Shown: positions 32,101 to 42,989 of the stretch, piece by piece
Layout of the letters: every line of letters starts with the position of its first letter
How positions within the stretch are numbered: position 1 is the first letter of the stretch
Assembly: GCA_949825025.1 (NCBI GenBank)
Contig: OX463778.1
Span: forward strand, 45,610,646 to 45,674,645
DNA from: Siphlonurus alternatus
Lineage: Eukaryota; Arthropoda; Insecta; Ephemeroptera; Siphlonuridae
Direction of reading: 5' to 3'
DNA: 64,000 nucleotides
Made by a program: the position numbers and the translations under genes
The notes under the pieces: generated by a model
Seen by the model: only the letters and a program-made list of their open reading frames with translations
Told to the model about the DNA's origin: nothing
Database searches by the model: none

Positions 32101-35100
32101 CAAACAGTCCAATAAGAACACACTAGAATCAAATGGATTCAAGAACAAAATAAATATAATATATTTTTAACAATTTTTGGTTAAAAGCAAGAGCCATCCA
32201 ACATTGAAATATTTTTCTTGTACCAGCTATATAACAATGTATTTTTTGAGTTAATCAAAGATGTTTTCCAGATACGTAAGACCCCATGTAACTGATGAGT
32301 TCTTTCTGACTCGCTTGAAAGACTGCAGCTAGTAACAATATGATGTGCTGCTTATTATGTACACATGCATATACTGCAGTCTGCAATATATTATAATATG
32401 TACAGTACATGAATATGCATTTATTATACAGTATACTGTATTATGTAGCTAGTACACAGTACTGCGATGTGTACAGCCTAACAGATCTTAGATAACTTGT
32501 AGACTCTCTGGTGCCTAGCTTCGAGAAATGAAGTCTAGCCGTTTGTCTGGATGGGAAAAAGTAAAAGAAGATTGCCGAGCGCAGTCGAATCTACACGTAA
32601 ACAAGAACTATAATACTGTATGCATTACATTGAAGTATGTATTCTATGGTTAATAAATGAAAATGTATTAATTGAACAAATTTGCCATTATATTACAGAA
32701 TATTATTTAAGACTTACCTTGTTCACATTCGACTGCACCTCGGGAAAGAGATCTAGAAGTCCAGTGGCCATGAAGACTCCGCCAGCAAAGCAACTCAATA
32801 ATCCAATTAAACGAGAGAATCTGTCAATACAAATTAAGAACACAGTAAAAATTTAACATACATAATTACAGCTATATACTGTAGCTAGGGTACGTGCATA
32901 TAATTATGTATCATATCATAACTATTTTTTTTACTTATGTTCTATTGGTTACATATACTGTACAGTAGTTCTATTTTTTATTATATTTTATTTTAAATAT
33001 CACTTGATACATTTCTAATTTCCCATTTAGAATAATCTCTATTATAGGGAAAGAAATTGTGGAATTTATTACAGTACTGTTTATTATTTTCATACAAGAT
33101 ATACGTGTAGTGAATGGTTTGAGTCCAAACTTAGATTTTTTGCAGATGATAGTGTGCTGCACAGAACAATTAAGAGTAAGGAGGATGAAATAGTGCTACA
33201 AAGAGATCTTAATTGACAAAGTGGGAAAATGGGTGACGGCCGGTTAACAAAATGAGTCTTAATGTGGGAAAATGTAGCGTGATGGTGATGGTGAGGAAAA
33301 GAGAGAACACAGACAGGAGGTACATTATTCGAGAGGAGGTATATAGTTAAGGAAGAAGATAAGTACAATTGCGCACCTGGGAGTAGTTATTCACAATAGC
33401 CTAAGGTGGAATGAACATAATAAGGTATGTGATATAGCAATGAGCAGAAGAAACCTAGAATTTGTGATGAGAAATTGGTATGGCACGAGTAGAATGGTGA
33501 AAGAAAAAGCATATATACAGTAAATCACTAATAGAGGCTTCAAGTCAGCTGATTTTTCGGTGATCCCACCCGCTATACCAAAACTATGTAAAAAAAAACG
33601 TGAATTCGTTTTTTCACCAAGAAAAAGATTTTTCAGGGATAATTCCTTTACGGAACTTTGGTCCAAACTGAAAAATAAAGTAGATAATTAAAGATTTAGA
33701 TTTTTTACTTGATTTATAACCGAGAAAAGTTAAAAAACACTTTGCTTCATTTTCAAGTGCAAGATGGACCTTAGCGACAAACAGTTGCGCAGCGAAAGCG
33801 CATCACTTGAAGCCTCCATTAGGCCAATAATCATAGAGTATAATAGGTGTAGTTTTTGGGACCCATATAGGCAGGAAGAGATAAGGAAAATGAAGAGAGT
33901 ATAAAGAAGGTAGGGCAGCAAGAAGGGTGCTAGGAAGAACAGGGGTTAAATTCGTTGGTAAAGATAATACTGTAACATTATTATAGAAAGGGACAGTGTA
34001 AAGGAGATGATTAAGGAGCTGGCCGGTACATGGGAGGCGCTTGAGGACAGAAGGAAAGATATATGCATATCAGACTTACAACGATGTATATAGAATAACA
34101 AGAGGATAGAAACGGGATGAGAGATAATCATAATAAAATTTATGCCATTGCTAAACTTGACTATAATCTTTTTCTGAAAATTTGTAATGTCAAAAATAAT
34201 AAAATTTATGTCAAATATAGTAGATGTTCAGTATATGAGCATATACCAATTGTGAGATGCCACAAATGCTGTGGCTTCCACCATGTTGCAAAATACTGCA
34301 AAAATAGGCCAGTATGCAGCCATTGTGGAGGTGAACATAATTTCAAGGTTTGTGAGAATAAGCATGCAGCTACAGTATGCCGAAACTGTGAAAATGACAG
34401 ATACAGAGACAAAGAGAATTATGGTACCAACCATAGCTCCCTGGATTGGCAATGCCCTATCTATGAGGCTGAAGTTTGCAAGTATCGTAGAAAAGTTGTA
34501 GAGAACTCGTAGGACAACAGCCTACAGTTAACGTTGAATTTATATTATTCTAATATTCAGGGATTTCATATTGATAAAATTCAACCTGTTATTGAAAAAA
34601 GGCCATATGCTATCTGTTTATCAGAAACCCATGTAATTAAAGATTTTTTTAGCAATGAATTAAGAATATCTGGGTATAATTTAATAAACTGCGAGTCATA
34701 TAGTCGTCATACTGGAGGTTGTATGATTTATGTCAGAGAAGATTTTAAAATAAAGTGTATTTATAATCATGTAGTAGATAATTGTATATGGATTGCAGGA
34801 GCAACAATTATAAAAAATAAAAAAGAACCTGATTTATATGTTCTTTATAGATCTCCTACTGGTTCTGCTCAAGTTTTTTATGATTTTTTTGAACTATGGA
34901 TCGACAAATTGCTTATTTCCAAAAATAGATTTTTTTTGCTTGGTGATTTTAATTTTAATCTACTGGATGTAACTAAAAGCAGAGAAATAAGAGTTTTGTT
35001 AGACAGTTCTAGTCTATTTCAATTAGTTGAGTCTCCTAATAGAATTACAAACCATAGTGAAACTTTAATTGATTTTGCAATCTCCAATTCAAATCAATTT

Positions 35101-38100
35101 AAAGTTAATTTTATTAAAAGTGATAATGTAAGTGATCACGAGTGTTTTAATTTAAATTTAGAATCTTTGTTTTTTCCTGTAGTTGAAAAAAATAAAAAAA
35201 CAAAAAAAGAATTTGTGAATGTTGATAAAATCAACACAAAAAAATGTAATATTGATAAATTAAGACAAAATTTGGCCAATAGTGTGTTGTCTCAAGTTGA
35301 TGGTTTTCTGGACCAAGCAGCGGATGATTTTGTAGATAAAATGAAAAAAGAAATTAATTTATGTTCTCCTGTTATTAAAATAAGATGTTTCAACCATAAG
35401 CTATGGTTATTTAATAATAAAAAAATAAAGGCAGCACGGGTTCTTAAAAATAAAGCATATAAATTGTATATAAATGATAAAAATAATTTAAATTGGGAAA
35501 AATATAAATTAGCAAGGAATAGATACACAAAAATTTTAAGAATTGAGAAAAATAAATATTTTGAAAATAAAAGTGACAAAAATAAAAATAAAAGTAAAGA
35601 AATGTGGAGTACTCTTAAAGAACTGACTGATACTGAAAATAAAAAAGGGAATCAAGATCAAAGTTTGGATAATGTCATTTTTCCAGCTAATAAAATATTC
35701 AGAGTACAAATAATAGTACGGCCACAAATTTTAACAATTTTTTTATTGATAGCATTGACGAAATTATTTCTTCGATTCCGGATGTAAAAGATGAAGAAAT
35801 GTTGTATAAGTTTTCAAATGTATTTCTCAAAGTTGTAAATTTAGTAAATTTAAACTATTGAATATTCAAGATTTAAAAAATATAGTAAATGGCCTTAATA
35901 GTAATACAGCATCTTTTGATGAGGTTAGTATCGATATAATTAAAAAAACATTTGATATCGTTGGTATTCAACTATTGAATATAATTAATATGTCACTTAA
36001 TACGGGTAAATTTCCAAAAGGGTGGAAGAAATCATTAATTAAGTTGATTGCCAAAGTAAAAAATTCAATACATCCTGCTGATTATAGGCCAATCAATATG
36101 TTACCGGCTTATAAAAAAATACTTGAGCTTGTAGTAAAAAATCAGTTATATGATTATTTTGTATCAAATAATTTATTTTATAAGTATCAGTCAGGTTTTA
36201 TGAAAGATGTATCAACGGAATCATCATTACAGTTTCTTTTATCAAACTGGTGTGATGATTTAGATAATAATAATGCAATTATTTCTGTAATGATTGATCT
36301 CAAACGGGCGTTTGAAACTATTGATAGAAGTATCCTTATTAAAAAAATGAAGTGTTATGGAATCGATGGTATTGTTCTCAAATGGTTTGAAAGCTATCTA
36401 GAAGATAGGGAACAATGTACAGTTATTGGTAATGACTCGTCAGAATTTAGAGAAATTAATGTTGGAGTTCCGCAAGGATCAGTTTTAGGTCCTTTGCTCT
36501 TTATTATATAAATATATTAATGACATGTATTTGCATGTTGATAAATCATTAATTAATTTGTTCGCGGATGATACTCTGATCTCAATATCTGGTAAAGAAT
36601 TCAAAATTTTATGTGATGATTTGAACAAAGATTTAGTTAAATTGTCTTTTTGGTTTAATTTGAATAAGTTGAAACTGAATGTTAAAAAAACTACTTGCAT
36701 GCTACTTGCAAGTTCTAATCGTAAGATAAATAATATTGTAAATAGTAATCCCAACTCAACGATCAACCTTGATGGAGAGTTACTGAAGTTTGAAAAAAAT
36801 GTTAAATATCTTGGTGTAGTTCTTGATAGTACTTTGAATTTTAATGATCATATTGAGTCCATGTCAAAAAAAATTGGTAAAAAAATTGGGTATTTAAGTA
36901 GAATCTCGGGATTCCTCAGCGTTTGGTGTAAAAATTTGGTATATAAAACTATAATTGCTCCTCATTTTGAATACTGTGCATCTTTGTTTTTTAATACGAG
37001 CAAAAGAAATATCAAATTATTACAAAGACTTCAAAACAGAGCGATGAAAATTATATTGGGTTGTAATAAAAGAACTCATACTATATTGTTGTTGGAAACT
37101 CTGCAATGGTTGAGTGTAAAACAAAGATATGCATTAAAAGTAGTACTGTTATTTTTTTATGATATTATTCATGATAAATTTCCTAAGCATTTTAAAAGTG
37201 AAATTGTTAAAAATAGTGAGATGCATACTTATAATACAAGAGGATGTAACAATTTTTTCAGAAAATGTGTCAATAAACAAAGATCAGATGGATCAATTTA
37301 TAACTGTGGGAAAAAATTGTTCAATGAACTATACCAGATAATATAAAAATATGTCATAATAAAAAAATGTTTAAAAGGCTATGTATTATATATGTGAAGG
37401 AAAGATTTCCCTATAGCAGTTAATTATTTATTCATTGTGTAAGTAATTATTTGTAAAACTATCTTATATGTTAATTGGTATTTTGCTATTTCTGTTTTAA
37501 TATATTGGTTCGTTCTGTATAAATAGGCATAAAAAATTATGAAACAAATTTTTATGTGATATTGTAAAATCAATTAATTACAGTAATATGTAACCAACTA
37601 TTATGAATTTAAATAGCGAAAGCTAAAATAAAGATTATTTCATTTCATTTCAAAGCAGGAGATGAGTGAGGGGGCAGTTAAAGGCAGATATATAGAGGGG
37701 ATTGCGCTGACGTCATGAGAGGAGAGCCAGAATGCACGGACTAGCATCACACATAAACAAAGAGTGTACAATAATTTTGTTACTTCACGTAATAAAATAA
37801 ATCAAGTTTAAAAACTTTAATAATATTTTGACAGTACGTACACAATAGAAGTCATAAAAAAAAATATCACAGCCAAAAAACTGTTACTGTAAAAGTGTTT
37901 TTTATTTTTTTTATTTATTTTTTTTTTTTCATTTTGCCTATGCTCACTGTACAATCTGGCCTGCCAATACTTTCTCTTTTCCCTCCCTCCTGCGCCCCCT
38001 TCGCTTGAGCAGGTAATAAAGGGACTAACCCTCTCCCGCCTCACGTAAACATAACCAGAAATCAGCTCTGTATAGGATAGGGGAAAGAGGGACCACGAGT

Positions 38101-38487
38101 GGAAACTGGAGTATGAAGGCAGCAGGAACGACGAGGGGAAGTTTTCTTTTTACAGAAGAACGGTGAGAAAGTGGAAACTGGTGAGCCGTGAGGTGGTGGA
38201 GGCGGGCAGTTATGAGTACAGTCAGTACAGTAGTTTGAGTAGTTCAAGAGGAGGCTGAGAAGCAAAACCCTTGCTGAGGCCACTGAGGCGATCGAGCCAC
38301 CGTAGCCACAATTGCTGCCTAATATCAACTTTGATCTTTTATAAATTCGTTTAGCTTACCTAGCACGTTTAGTCACATCTGTGGTGTGCCTATAGCTGGA
38401 CATCAGTCTTAAGGGCAATAGGCTAAATATCAATGTTATTACTAGCAACGTTACTAAGACTATACATTTTGCTAAAATTAAATCCAT
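28343..38487 (-). CDS. ZIP-family zinc transporter, SLC39A1-like, five exons
   Basis: The ZIP1 subfamily brings zinc into the cytosol across the plasma membrane. Exons in transcript order: 38487-38360, 32820-32718, 30082-29993, 29088-28940 and 28793-28343. Phases agree throughout, giving 306 residues (human ZIP1 324). Exon 1 is a membrane segment (LAKCIVLVTLLVITLIFSLL). Exon 2 has the SCFAGGVFMATGLLDLFPEV signature. Exon 4 is the cytosolic loop, acidic and unusually poor in His. The last exon carries the metal-binding helices HSVFEGVAVGLQ and MLHKAIIAFSLGLNL and ends in a membrane helix. ZIP1, ZIP2 and ZIP3 cannot be separated by eye. Intron 1 (5.5 kb) holds an antisense LINE, an older LINE remnant and a small element. 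Confidence 0.92.
29134..29480 (-). mobile_element. LINE 3' fragment ending in (TTTA)n, zinc transporter intron 4
   Basis: On the minus strand NGFVIRSVDEWNRLP reads like the C-terminus of LINE RT proteins. It is followed by an untranslated stretch and a tail of about 14 AAATA-type units (29134-29188), the usual 3' simple-repeat tail. Confidence 0.65.
30245..30365. repeat. Inverted repeat with paired TGACGTCA sites
   Basis: ATAGCTTATCTTTG...TTGACGTCA and TGACGTCAAACCAAAGATAAGCTAT face each other about 40 bp apart. This is probably a small MITE. No flanking duplication was resolved. Confidence 0.45.
30625..31445 (+). mobile_element. LINE 3' fragments plus (ATT)n tract, zinc transporter intron 2
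   Basis: CAACAAAGATGTGACTGG and the LSSVLYNKLPDY coding word match the LINE tail at 57753-57960. A separate piece at 31390-31440 ends in AACTGATATTTAATGTGAAT plus AAATA units, matching 58205-58282. Between them stand unrelated DNA and a long ATT/AAT microsatellite (31117-31240). Confidence 0.6.
33080..34105 (+). mobile_element. Degenerate CR1/Rex-like LINE fragment, interrupted
   Basis: Pieces of RT can be read across stops and frameshifts: FADDSVLHRTIKSKEDEI, SLNVGKCSVMVM, LGVVIHNSLRWNEHN, then after a small insertion EYNRCSFWDPYRQEEI and LAGTWEALEDRRKD. These words fit the RT palm-to-thumb region and C-terminus of CR1-group LINEs. The insertion at 33531-33822 separates them. Confidence 0.7.
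33531..33822. mobile_element. 292-bp repeat with GAGGCTTCAAGT ends, copy 1
   Basis: It starts ATAGAGGCTTCAAGTCAGC and ends ACTTGAAGCCTCCATTAG. It matches 59527-59819 at well over 90 percent by eye with the same two borders. It interrupts a LINE frame, so it is a real insertion. Confidence 0.75.
34117..34512 (+). pseudogene. LINE ORF1 C-terminal part with CCHC knuckles
   Basis: The 131 codons show CHKCCGFHHVAKYC, CSHCGGEHNFKVC and a third CRNC...C spacing, typical of nucleic-acid-binding ORF1 proteins. The N-terminal part of a normal ORF1 is missing. ORF2 begins 21 bp downstream. Confidence 0.75.
34534..37346 (+). pseudogene. LINE ORF2: APE endonuclease and reverse transcriptase, frameshifted
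   Basis: The endonuclease spans 34534-35160, with the early N, LSETH, FLLGDFN and SDH motifs. RT follows in two frames: 35858-36511 (ADYRPINMLPAYKK, VMIDLKRAFETIDR, VPQGSVLGPLLF) and 36525-37346 (LFADDTLIS, VKYLGVVLDS). The 14-bp gap at 36511-36525 and the region 35690-35857 contain frame changes. Product function: target-primed reverse transcription. Confidence 0.85.
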
Positions 38488-38635
38488 TTTTTAATCCAAG
38501 ACGCTGATTTAAAGACGAATTTATAATCACTTTTTGGTAGCACTTAATTAACTCTAGTAGCTGAATGATTAAACCAAACAGAACCGACTATCTTCCGGAT
38601 AAAAACCCCACCACCTAGCTGTCACCAGTGTCACC

Positions 38636-38659
38636 CAAGGATTTTGTATGTGATCCTTG
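38636..38659. mobile_element. 24-bp terminal-only hAT-type insertion
   Basis: The insert begins CAAGGATTTTGTATG and ends TGATCCTTG. A perfect 8-bp duplication, GTGTCACC, flanks it (38628-38635 and 38660-38667). It differs from the 22-bp insert at 24044 only by two extra bases in the middle but has a different target. Confidence 0.88.
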
Positions 38660-38783
38660 GTGTCACCTGTAAGATCATGTGTTTCCTTGTCAACAAACAT
38701 GTCACGTGATCATCGCCCAATCAAAACATGAGGAACGATGAGCCGGAGAGGGGATGAACAGAGCGTACTTGAGTAGGCTAATC

Positions 38784-39029
38784 CAAGGTTTCTTTATACC
38801 TAGGATCATAAGATCCTTGCTTTATACAGGTTAAGACACGCACGCATTTCGTGCGTCAATTTTGTTAAATTTTCAGGCCCCATTGTACCGCGAAATTTCA
38901 AAAATAGCATTGCATGATGGGCGCATTCAAAGTTTCGCGGCACGATGTGGCCAAAAATAATTGAACGTGATTGGCTAAGACCTTTAACATTGGTCCAATC
39001 GGTGACTTAACCTGTATAAAGGAACGTTG
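38784..39029. mobile_element. 246-bp hAT-type MITE with 8-bp duplication
   Basis: Left end CAAGGTTTCTTTATAC, right end GTATAAAGGAACGTTG, flanked by GGCTAATC at 38776-38783 and 39030-39037. The left inverted repeat is interrupted after CTTTATAC by the 20-bp insertion at 38800-38819 and then continues AGGTTAAG. Confidence 0.85.
38800..38819. mobile_element. 20-bp terminal-only hAT-type insertion
   Basis: The insert is CTAGGATCATAAGATCCTTG, with CTTTATAC duplicated on both sides (38792-38799 and 38820-38827). Its first 10 bp equal the first 10 bp of the hAT-type element at 12665. Its last 10 bp equal the last 10 bp of that element. Confidence 0.9.
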
Positions 39030-39279
39030 GGCTAATCAAGTTCGCTCTGGCATGGAGAAATAATTTATCCATGGCTCTGGGATGAAGAAGCTGATCCACC
39101 AATCACATCAAACTGCGGGAAATTTTGGATAAAATAAAATGTTTAACTTCCAGGGTCTCTGTTTATAACTTTTGTTCTGCTTCTTCTGGAGAGCTAGGTT
39201 ACATATGGCATGATATGGCACTATAATAATATACTGTTTAATATATATGTAATAAAAATATAATATATTTATTTTATGT

Positions 39280-39285
<6 letters not shown>

Positions 39286-39351
<66 letters not shown>
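39286..39351. repeat. (TA)n microsatellite
   Basis: About 32 TA units just upstream of the 4.7-kb element. Confidence 0.95.
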
Positions 39352-39358
<7 letters not shown>

Positions 39359-39679
39359 GATTAATATGTCATTTTCAGAGTAAAGTGTCAACTATATAAA
39401 GGATATATATCACTATATATGTATATATATAATCATCATGGCAGTTGCAATTAATGGTGCACAATTAATATAAAAAAGAGGTGTTTAAATATTTACATAC
39501 TCAGAATTTTTATTCCATATATCCAAATCAAGCTAAAATGCTAAATCAGATAAAAATGTTTATATTAAAAATATATAGATTGAAATAAATGTATGAACTT
39601 AATATATATTTCTAATATATCGATCTATATAATTGTAATATACCCACGAGAAAATAAGAGTGAAAGCTCACAACAAATT

Positions 39680-40750
39680 CACTCGCACATATTGACTCCA
39701 ATTAACCTAAATTTCGCCCCTTTTTGGAGTCAATATGCGCGAGCGAATTAACGTGTATTGATGCACTTTGGCGATGTTTGGTACTTTATATTGACGCATT
39801 TTCACGTATATTGATGAATATTGACGAGTATTGACGTGAATGCCTGCCGAAATACTTCGCTCGACTTCACGCACTTTCAGGTATATTGGCTCGCGCATAT
39901 TGACTCCAATTCACCTAAATTTCGCCCCTTTTTAGAGTCAATATGCGCAAGTGAATTAACGTGTATTGATGCACTTTGGCGATGTTTGGTACTTTATATT
40001 GACGCATTTTCACGTATTTTGATTAGTATTGACGTAAATGCCTGCCGAAATACTTCGCTCGACTTCATGCACTTTCAGGTATATTGGCTCGCGCATATTG
40101 ACTCCAATTCACCTAAATTTCGCCCCTTTTCTGAGTCAATATGCGCGAGTGAATTTGATATCATATATTGGCACATTTTCATGTAATTTGATTAATATTA
40201 ACAAATATTGACGTAAATGCCTGCCACCAAAATACTTCGCTCGAATTCACACACTTTCAGGTATACTGGCTCGCACATTTTGACGCCTTTTCATGAACTT
40301 TCACACTTTCATTGATTAATTTTTTTCCTTAAGTCCATTCATTCAAATTCACTCATTTTGACGCTTTTTCAGGAACTTTCACGCTTTTATCAACCATAAT
40401 TTTTTTACAAAGTCCAGTCATTCAAATTCACTCATTTTGACGCTTTTTCACGAACTTTCACGCTTTTATCAACCATAATTTTTTACAATGTCCAGTCATT
40501 CAAATTCACTCATTTTGACGCTTTTTCATGAACTTTCACACTTTTATCAACCATTATTTTTTACAAAGTTCAGTCCTTCAAATTCACTCATTTTGACGCT
40601 TTTTCATGAACTTTCACGCTTTTATCAACCATATTATTTTACAAATTCCAGTCATTCAAATTTAATATTTTTCAAACCTTTTCACGAAATTTCATACATT
40701 TAACAAGTAATTTTTTCACAAAGTCTATACATGCAAAATTCATTCATTCC
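39680..40750. repeat. Left-arm tandem repeats of the 4.7-kb element
   Basis: Two and a half units of about 200 bp (starting near 39684, 39892 and 40092) share CGCGCATATTGACTCCAATT. They are followed by about five units of about 82 bp (near 40341-40660) sharing TTTTGACGCTTTTTCA and TTCACGCTTTTATCAACCAT. Confidence 0.8.
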
Positions 40751-41254
40751 CACGAATTTTCACACCATCATTTACCAAATTTTTACACATGGTCTCATGC
40801 ATTTTTCGTCGCAGGCTAGCTCACCAAACCATTGGAAGTGAATGCAGTCCCATGGCCTCAGTCCCCATGGATACCTGAAATGTACGAAAAATCCACAAAG
40901 AAACGCGCGCAAATTTTTACGTACAGTAATAAAGATTGTTCTCATTTGTCAAACATCGAAAGCAAAATAAAAACAATAATTTTTACAAACAGAAATATAG
41001 GCCGGTATACAGATATACAGCTAGTATAAAATGAGAGGCTTTTATAAAAAAAAAAACTTACTAGGCTGACTATAATATATAGCAGTATCCCCAGTAGCAC
41101 AGCAACGTGGCTGCCACGTGGTAGCCACGTTGCACAATGGTTGCCAATTGGTTGCCAGGCAACGTGGCTGCCACGTGGCGGATGTCCCATTCGGAGAACC
41201 TGAGGCAACGTGGAGGCGGGCAACGGTTTGGCAACCAATTTGTTTTATGGTCAA

Positions 41255-41365
41255 AAAATAACTATAGAAGTGGTCACCCATCTAACTACTTACCTTAATC
41301 TACGTTGCTGAACTTCGGTAATCACTGTTGATCATATACTTACCATTACACCGCTTCGTCTTTCT
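41255..41365 (-). repeat. 5S-rRNA-derived segment inside the nested transposon
   Basis: On the minus strand GTGATTACCGAAGTTCAGCA, then GTAAGTAGTTAGATGGGTGA, then CC resembles the 3' half of 5S rRNA, and GCGGTGTAATGGTAAG before it is tRNA-like. The same combination is found in the repeat at 22850-23205, so this is probably a diverged copy of that SINE. Confidence 0.6.
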
Positions 41366-41619
41366 TAATGAATTGAAGATTATTGAGGTATATAAAATCA
41401 ATAAAAGTTATGGGAAAATGACCAGGGTGCATTTCAATGTAATGTCATACAAATTTCGACCCTAGGGTAAAATTTGATGGCGGTTCAATTGGTGACCCTT
41501 AAATTTGCGACCCTTTGACCCTTAAGGGTCAAAAGACCCCTAAAAATTTTTTTTTCGGAAAGAATGCAAAATTGAAATTAGTAATGTCCTTAATTATTTT
41601 TAGAGCTTTAATTCACACA

Positions 41620-42135
41620 TTTTAAGGGTCGACCCTTGGGGTCTAGCAAGGGTCATTTTTAAAAGAATACAAAAAAATATATTTTATGAAATGTGACAAA
41701 AACTATGATGACTACAGGTTCAGCATTAAGTATTTTTGAGGAAGTAATCATAATGACCCCTTAAGGGTCGACCCCTAAAATATGATAGTAAAATTTAATT
41801 ATTTTTTAACTTTTTTTTTCATTTCAAAAAATTAGTATGCTTTGCTGACATTATTTTTAATTTCTTTTAATATGACCCTTTCAGGGGTCGACCCTTGATA
41901 TTTTTCAATTTAACATAAATTTTTAAATAAATTCTGGCAAAAACTACGAGGACTACAGTTTTATGGATCACTGTGTGTATTTGATGATGTAACCATTATA
42001 ATGACCCTTTAGGGGTCGACCCCTAATTTCTGAGAGTTAATAGAATTTTCGATTTTCTAATATTTTTTTCATATTTTTAATTTTAACATGCATTTCTGAC
42101 TTAAATTTTATTGTGACCCTTTCAGGGGTCGACCC
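41620..42135. repeat. Five spaced GGGTCGACCC palindromes
   Basis: GGGTCGACCC, usually within CCCTTTAGGGGTCGACCCCTAA-like context, occurs near 41628, 41767, 41886, 42010 and 42124. The spacing is about 115-140 bp, and the intervening sequence repeats weakly (AAAACTAYGAYGACTACAG). Confidence 0.75.
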
Positions 42136-42989
42136 TTTTTTTTTCGAAAGAAATGCTTTAAACTTAATTCTCCATGGCATATAATATGCCACAATGGTGG
42201 CTAAGGAGACGTTTTTGGGCGATTCGTTACCAATTTGTTGCAGCGTGCAACAATAATGCAACGGTTTCATGAAATGGTTGCAACAACGTTGCGTATGTAA
42301 CCACCACGCAACGTTGTCATAAAAAATCCTTGTTCATAATAAATTGTAAAAAATTGTAGTGAAAAATACCATTTAGGTATTCAAATTACATTTTAAGAGC
42401 AATTTTGGAAAAAAATATTGGTTGCCAAATCGTTGCCAATTGGTGGAGCGTCTCTAAAGCAACGGTTGGCAACTAATTTGCAACCATGTCTCCACCAATG
42501 TGCTACTGGGGATAAGGTTTTCACTACTTTTTATAATTAATGATTCCTTTGAATAATTTAACTATTAAAGGAATTATTTTTATACTTCGTCATAATTAAA
42601 TAAATTAATAAGAACTGTTTTTACTTATCTGATAGAACTTCTCGTCGTGGCTTAATCTTCGATATTTTATGCGACTCCAATTAAATCTGACATTTTGAAA
42701 ACTCGACCGGCAAAAATGCAACATTAAATTTTCTCTTTTTACATCATAAAAAGTGCGAAAAAATGGCAAATATTAACACTGGACAAACGAATGGTAACCT
42801 AACTTCATTGTAATTAACTATTTAATGTTCAGGAATAAGTAAAACTTCACTTAAACACCTCATAAATCACCATACACACACGAGGAGCTTTCTATAACCT
42901 CTCTGCGTCAGCCATCTTGTGTTACTACCAACCGCCAAGTCACATGACTTCCGGTCATGTGACCAGATTTGTAGAACATTTTTTTCATG

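Larger units (their letters stand above)
34117..37655 (+). mobile_element. Nearly full-length APE-type LINE, antisense in zinc transporter intron 1
   Basis: Order: the C-terminal part of ORF1 with zinc knuckles, ORF2 endonuclease, RT with FADD, C-terminal region, AATAAA and a 3' (ATTTC)n-like tail at about 37636-37650. The clade looks Jockey/CR1-like. The 5' end appears truncated, since no ORF1 start or promoter was found. Only a few frameshifts (near 35690, 35850 and 36511) break ORF2, so the insertion is fairly recent. Confidence 0.85.
38488..39640. other. Upstream flank of the zinc transporter with hAT-type insertions
   Basis: This region should contain the promoter of the minus-strand transporter gene. 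I see TCACGTGATC (E-box) near 38702 and ATTGG-type motifs but no defined promoter. The short and long hAT-type insertions at 38636, 38784 and 38800 and the (TA)n at 39286 are listed separately. Confidence 0.4.
41088..42512. mobile_element. 1.4-kb DNA transposon nested in the 4.7-kb element
   Basis: The ends TCCCCAGTAGCACA and the inverse are flanked by TA. Just inside the left end are repeated CAACGTGGCTGCCACGTGG palindromes (41102-41180), and inside the right end GCAACGTTG-type palindromes. It holds a 5S-derived segment and a GGGTCGACCC repeat block. No transposase frame. Confidence 0.75.

Noticed and set aside
42325..42345. A further terminal-only hAT insert at AAAATCCTTG
   Set aside because: Only one end resembles the family and the flanking 8 bp are not duplicated.
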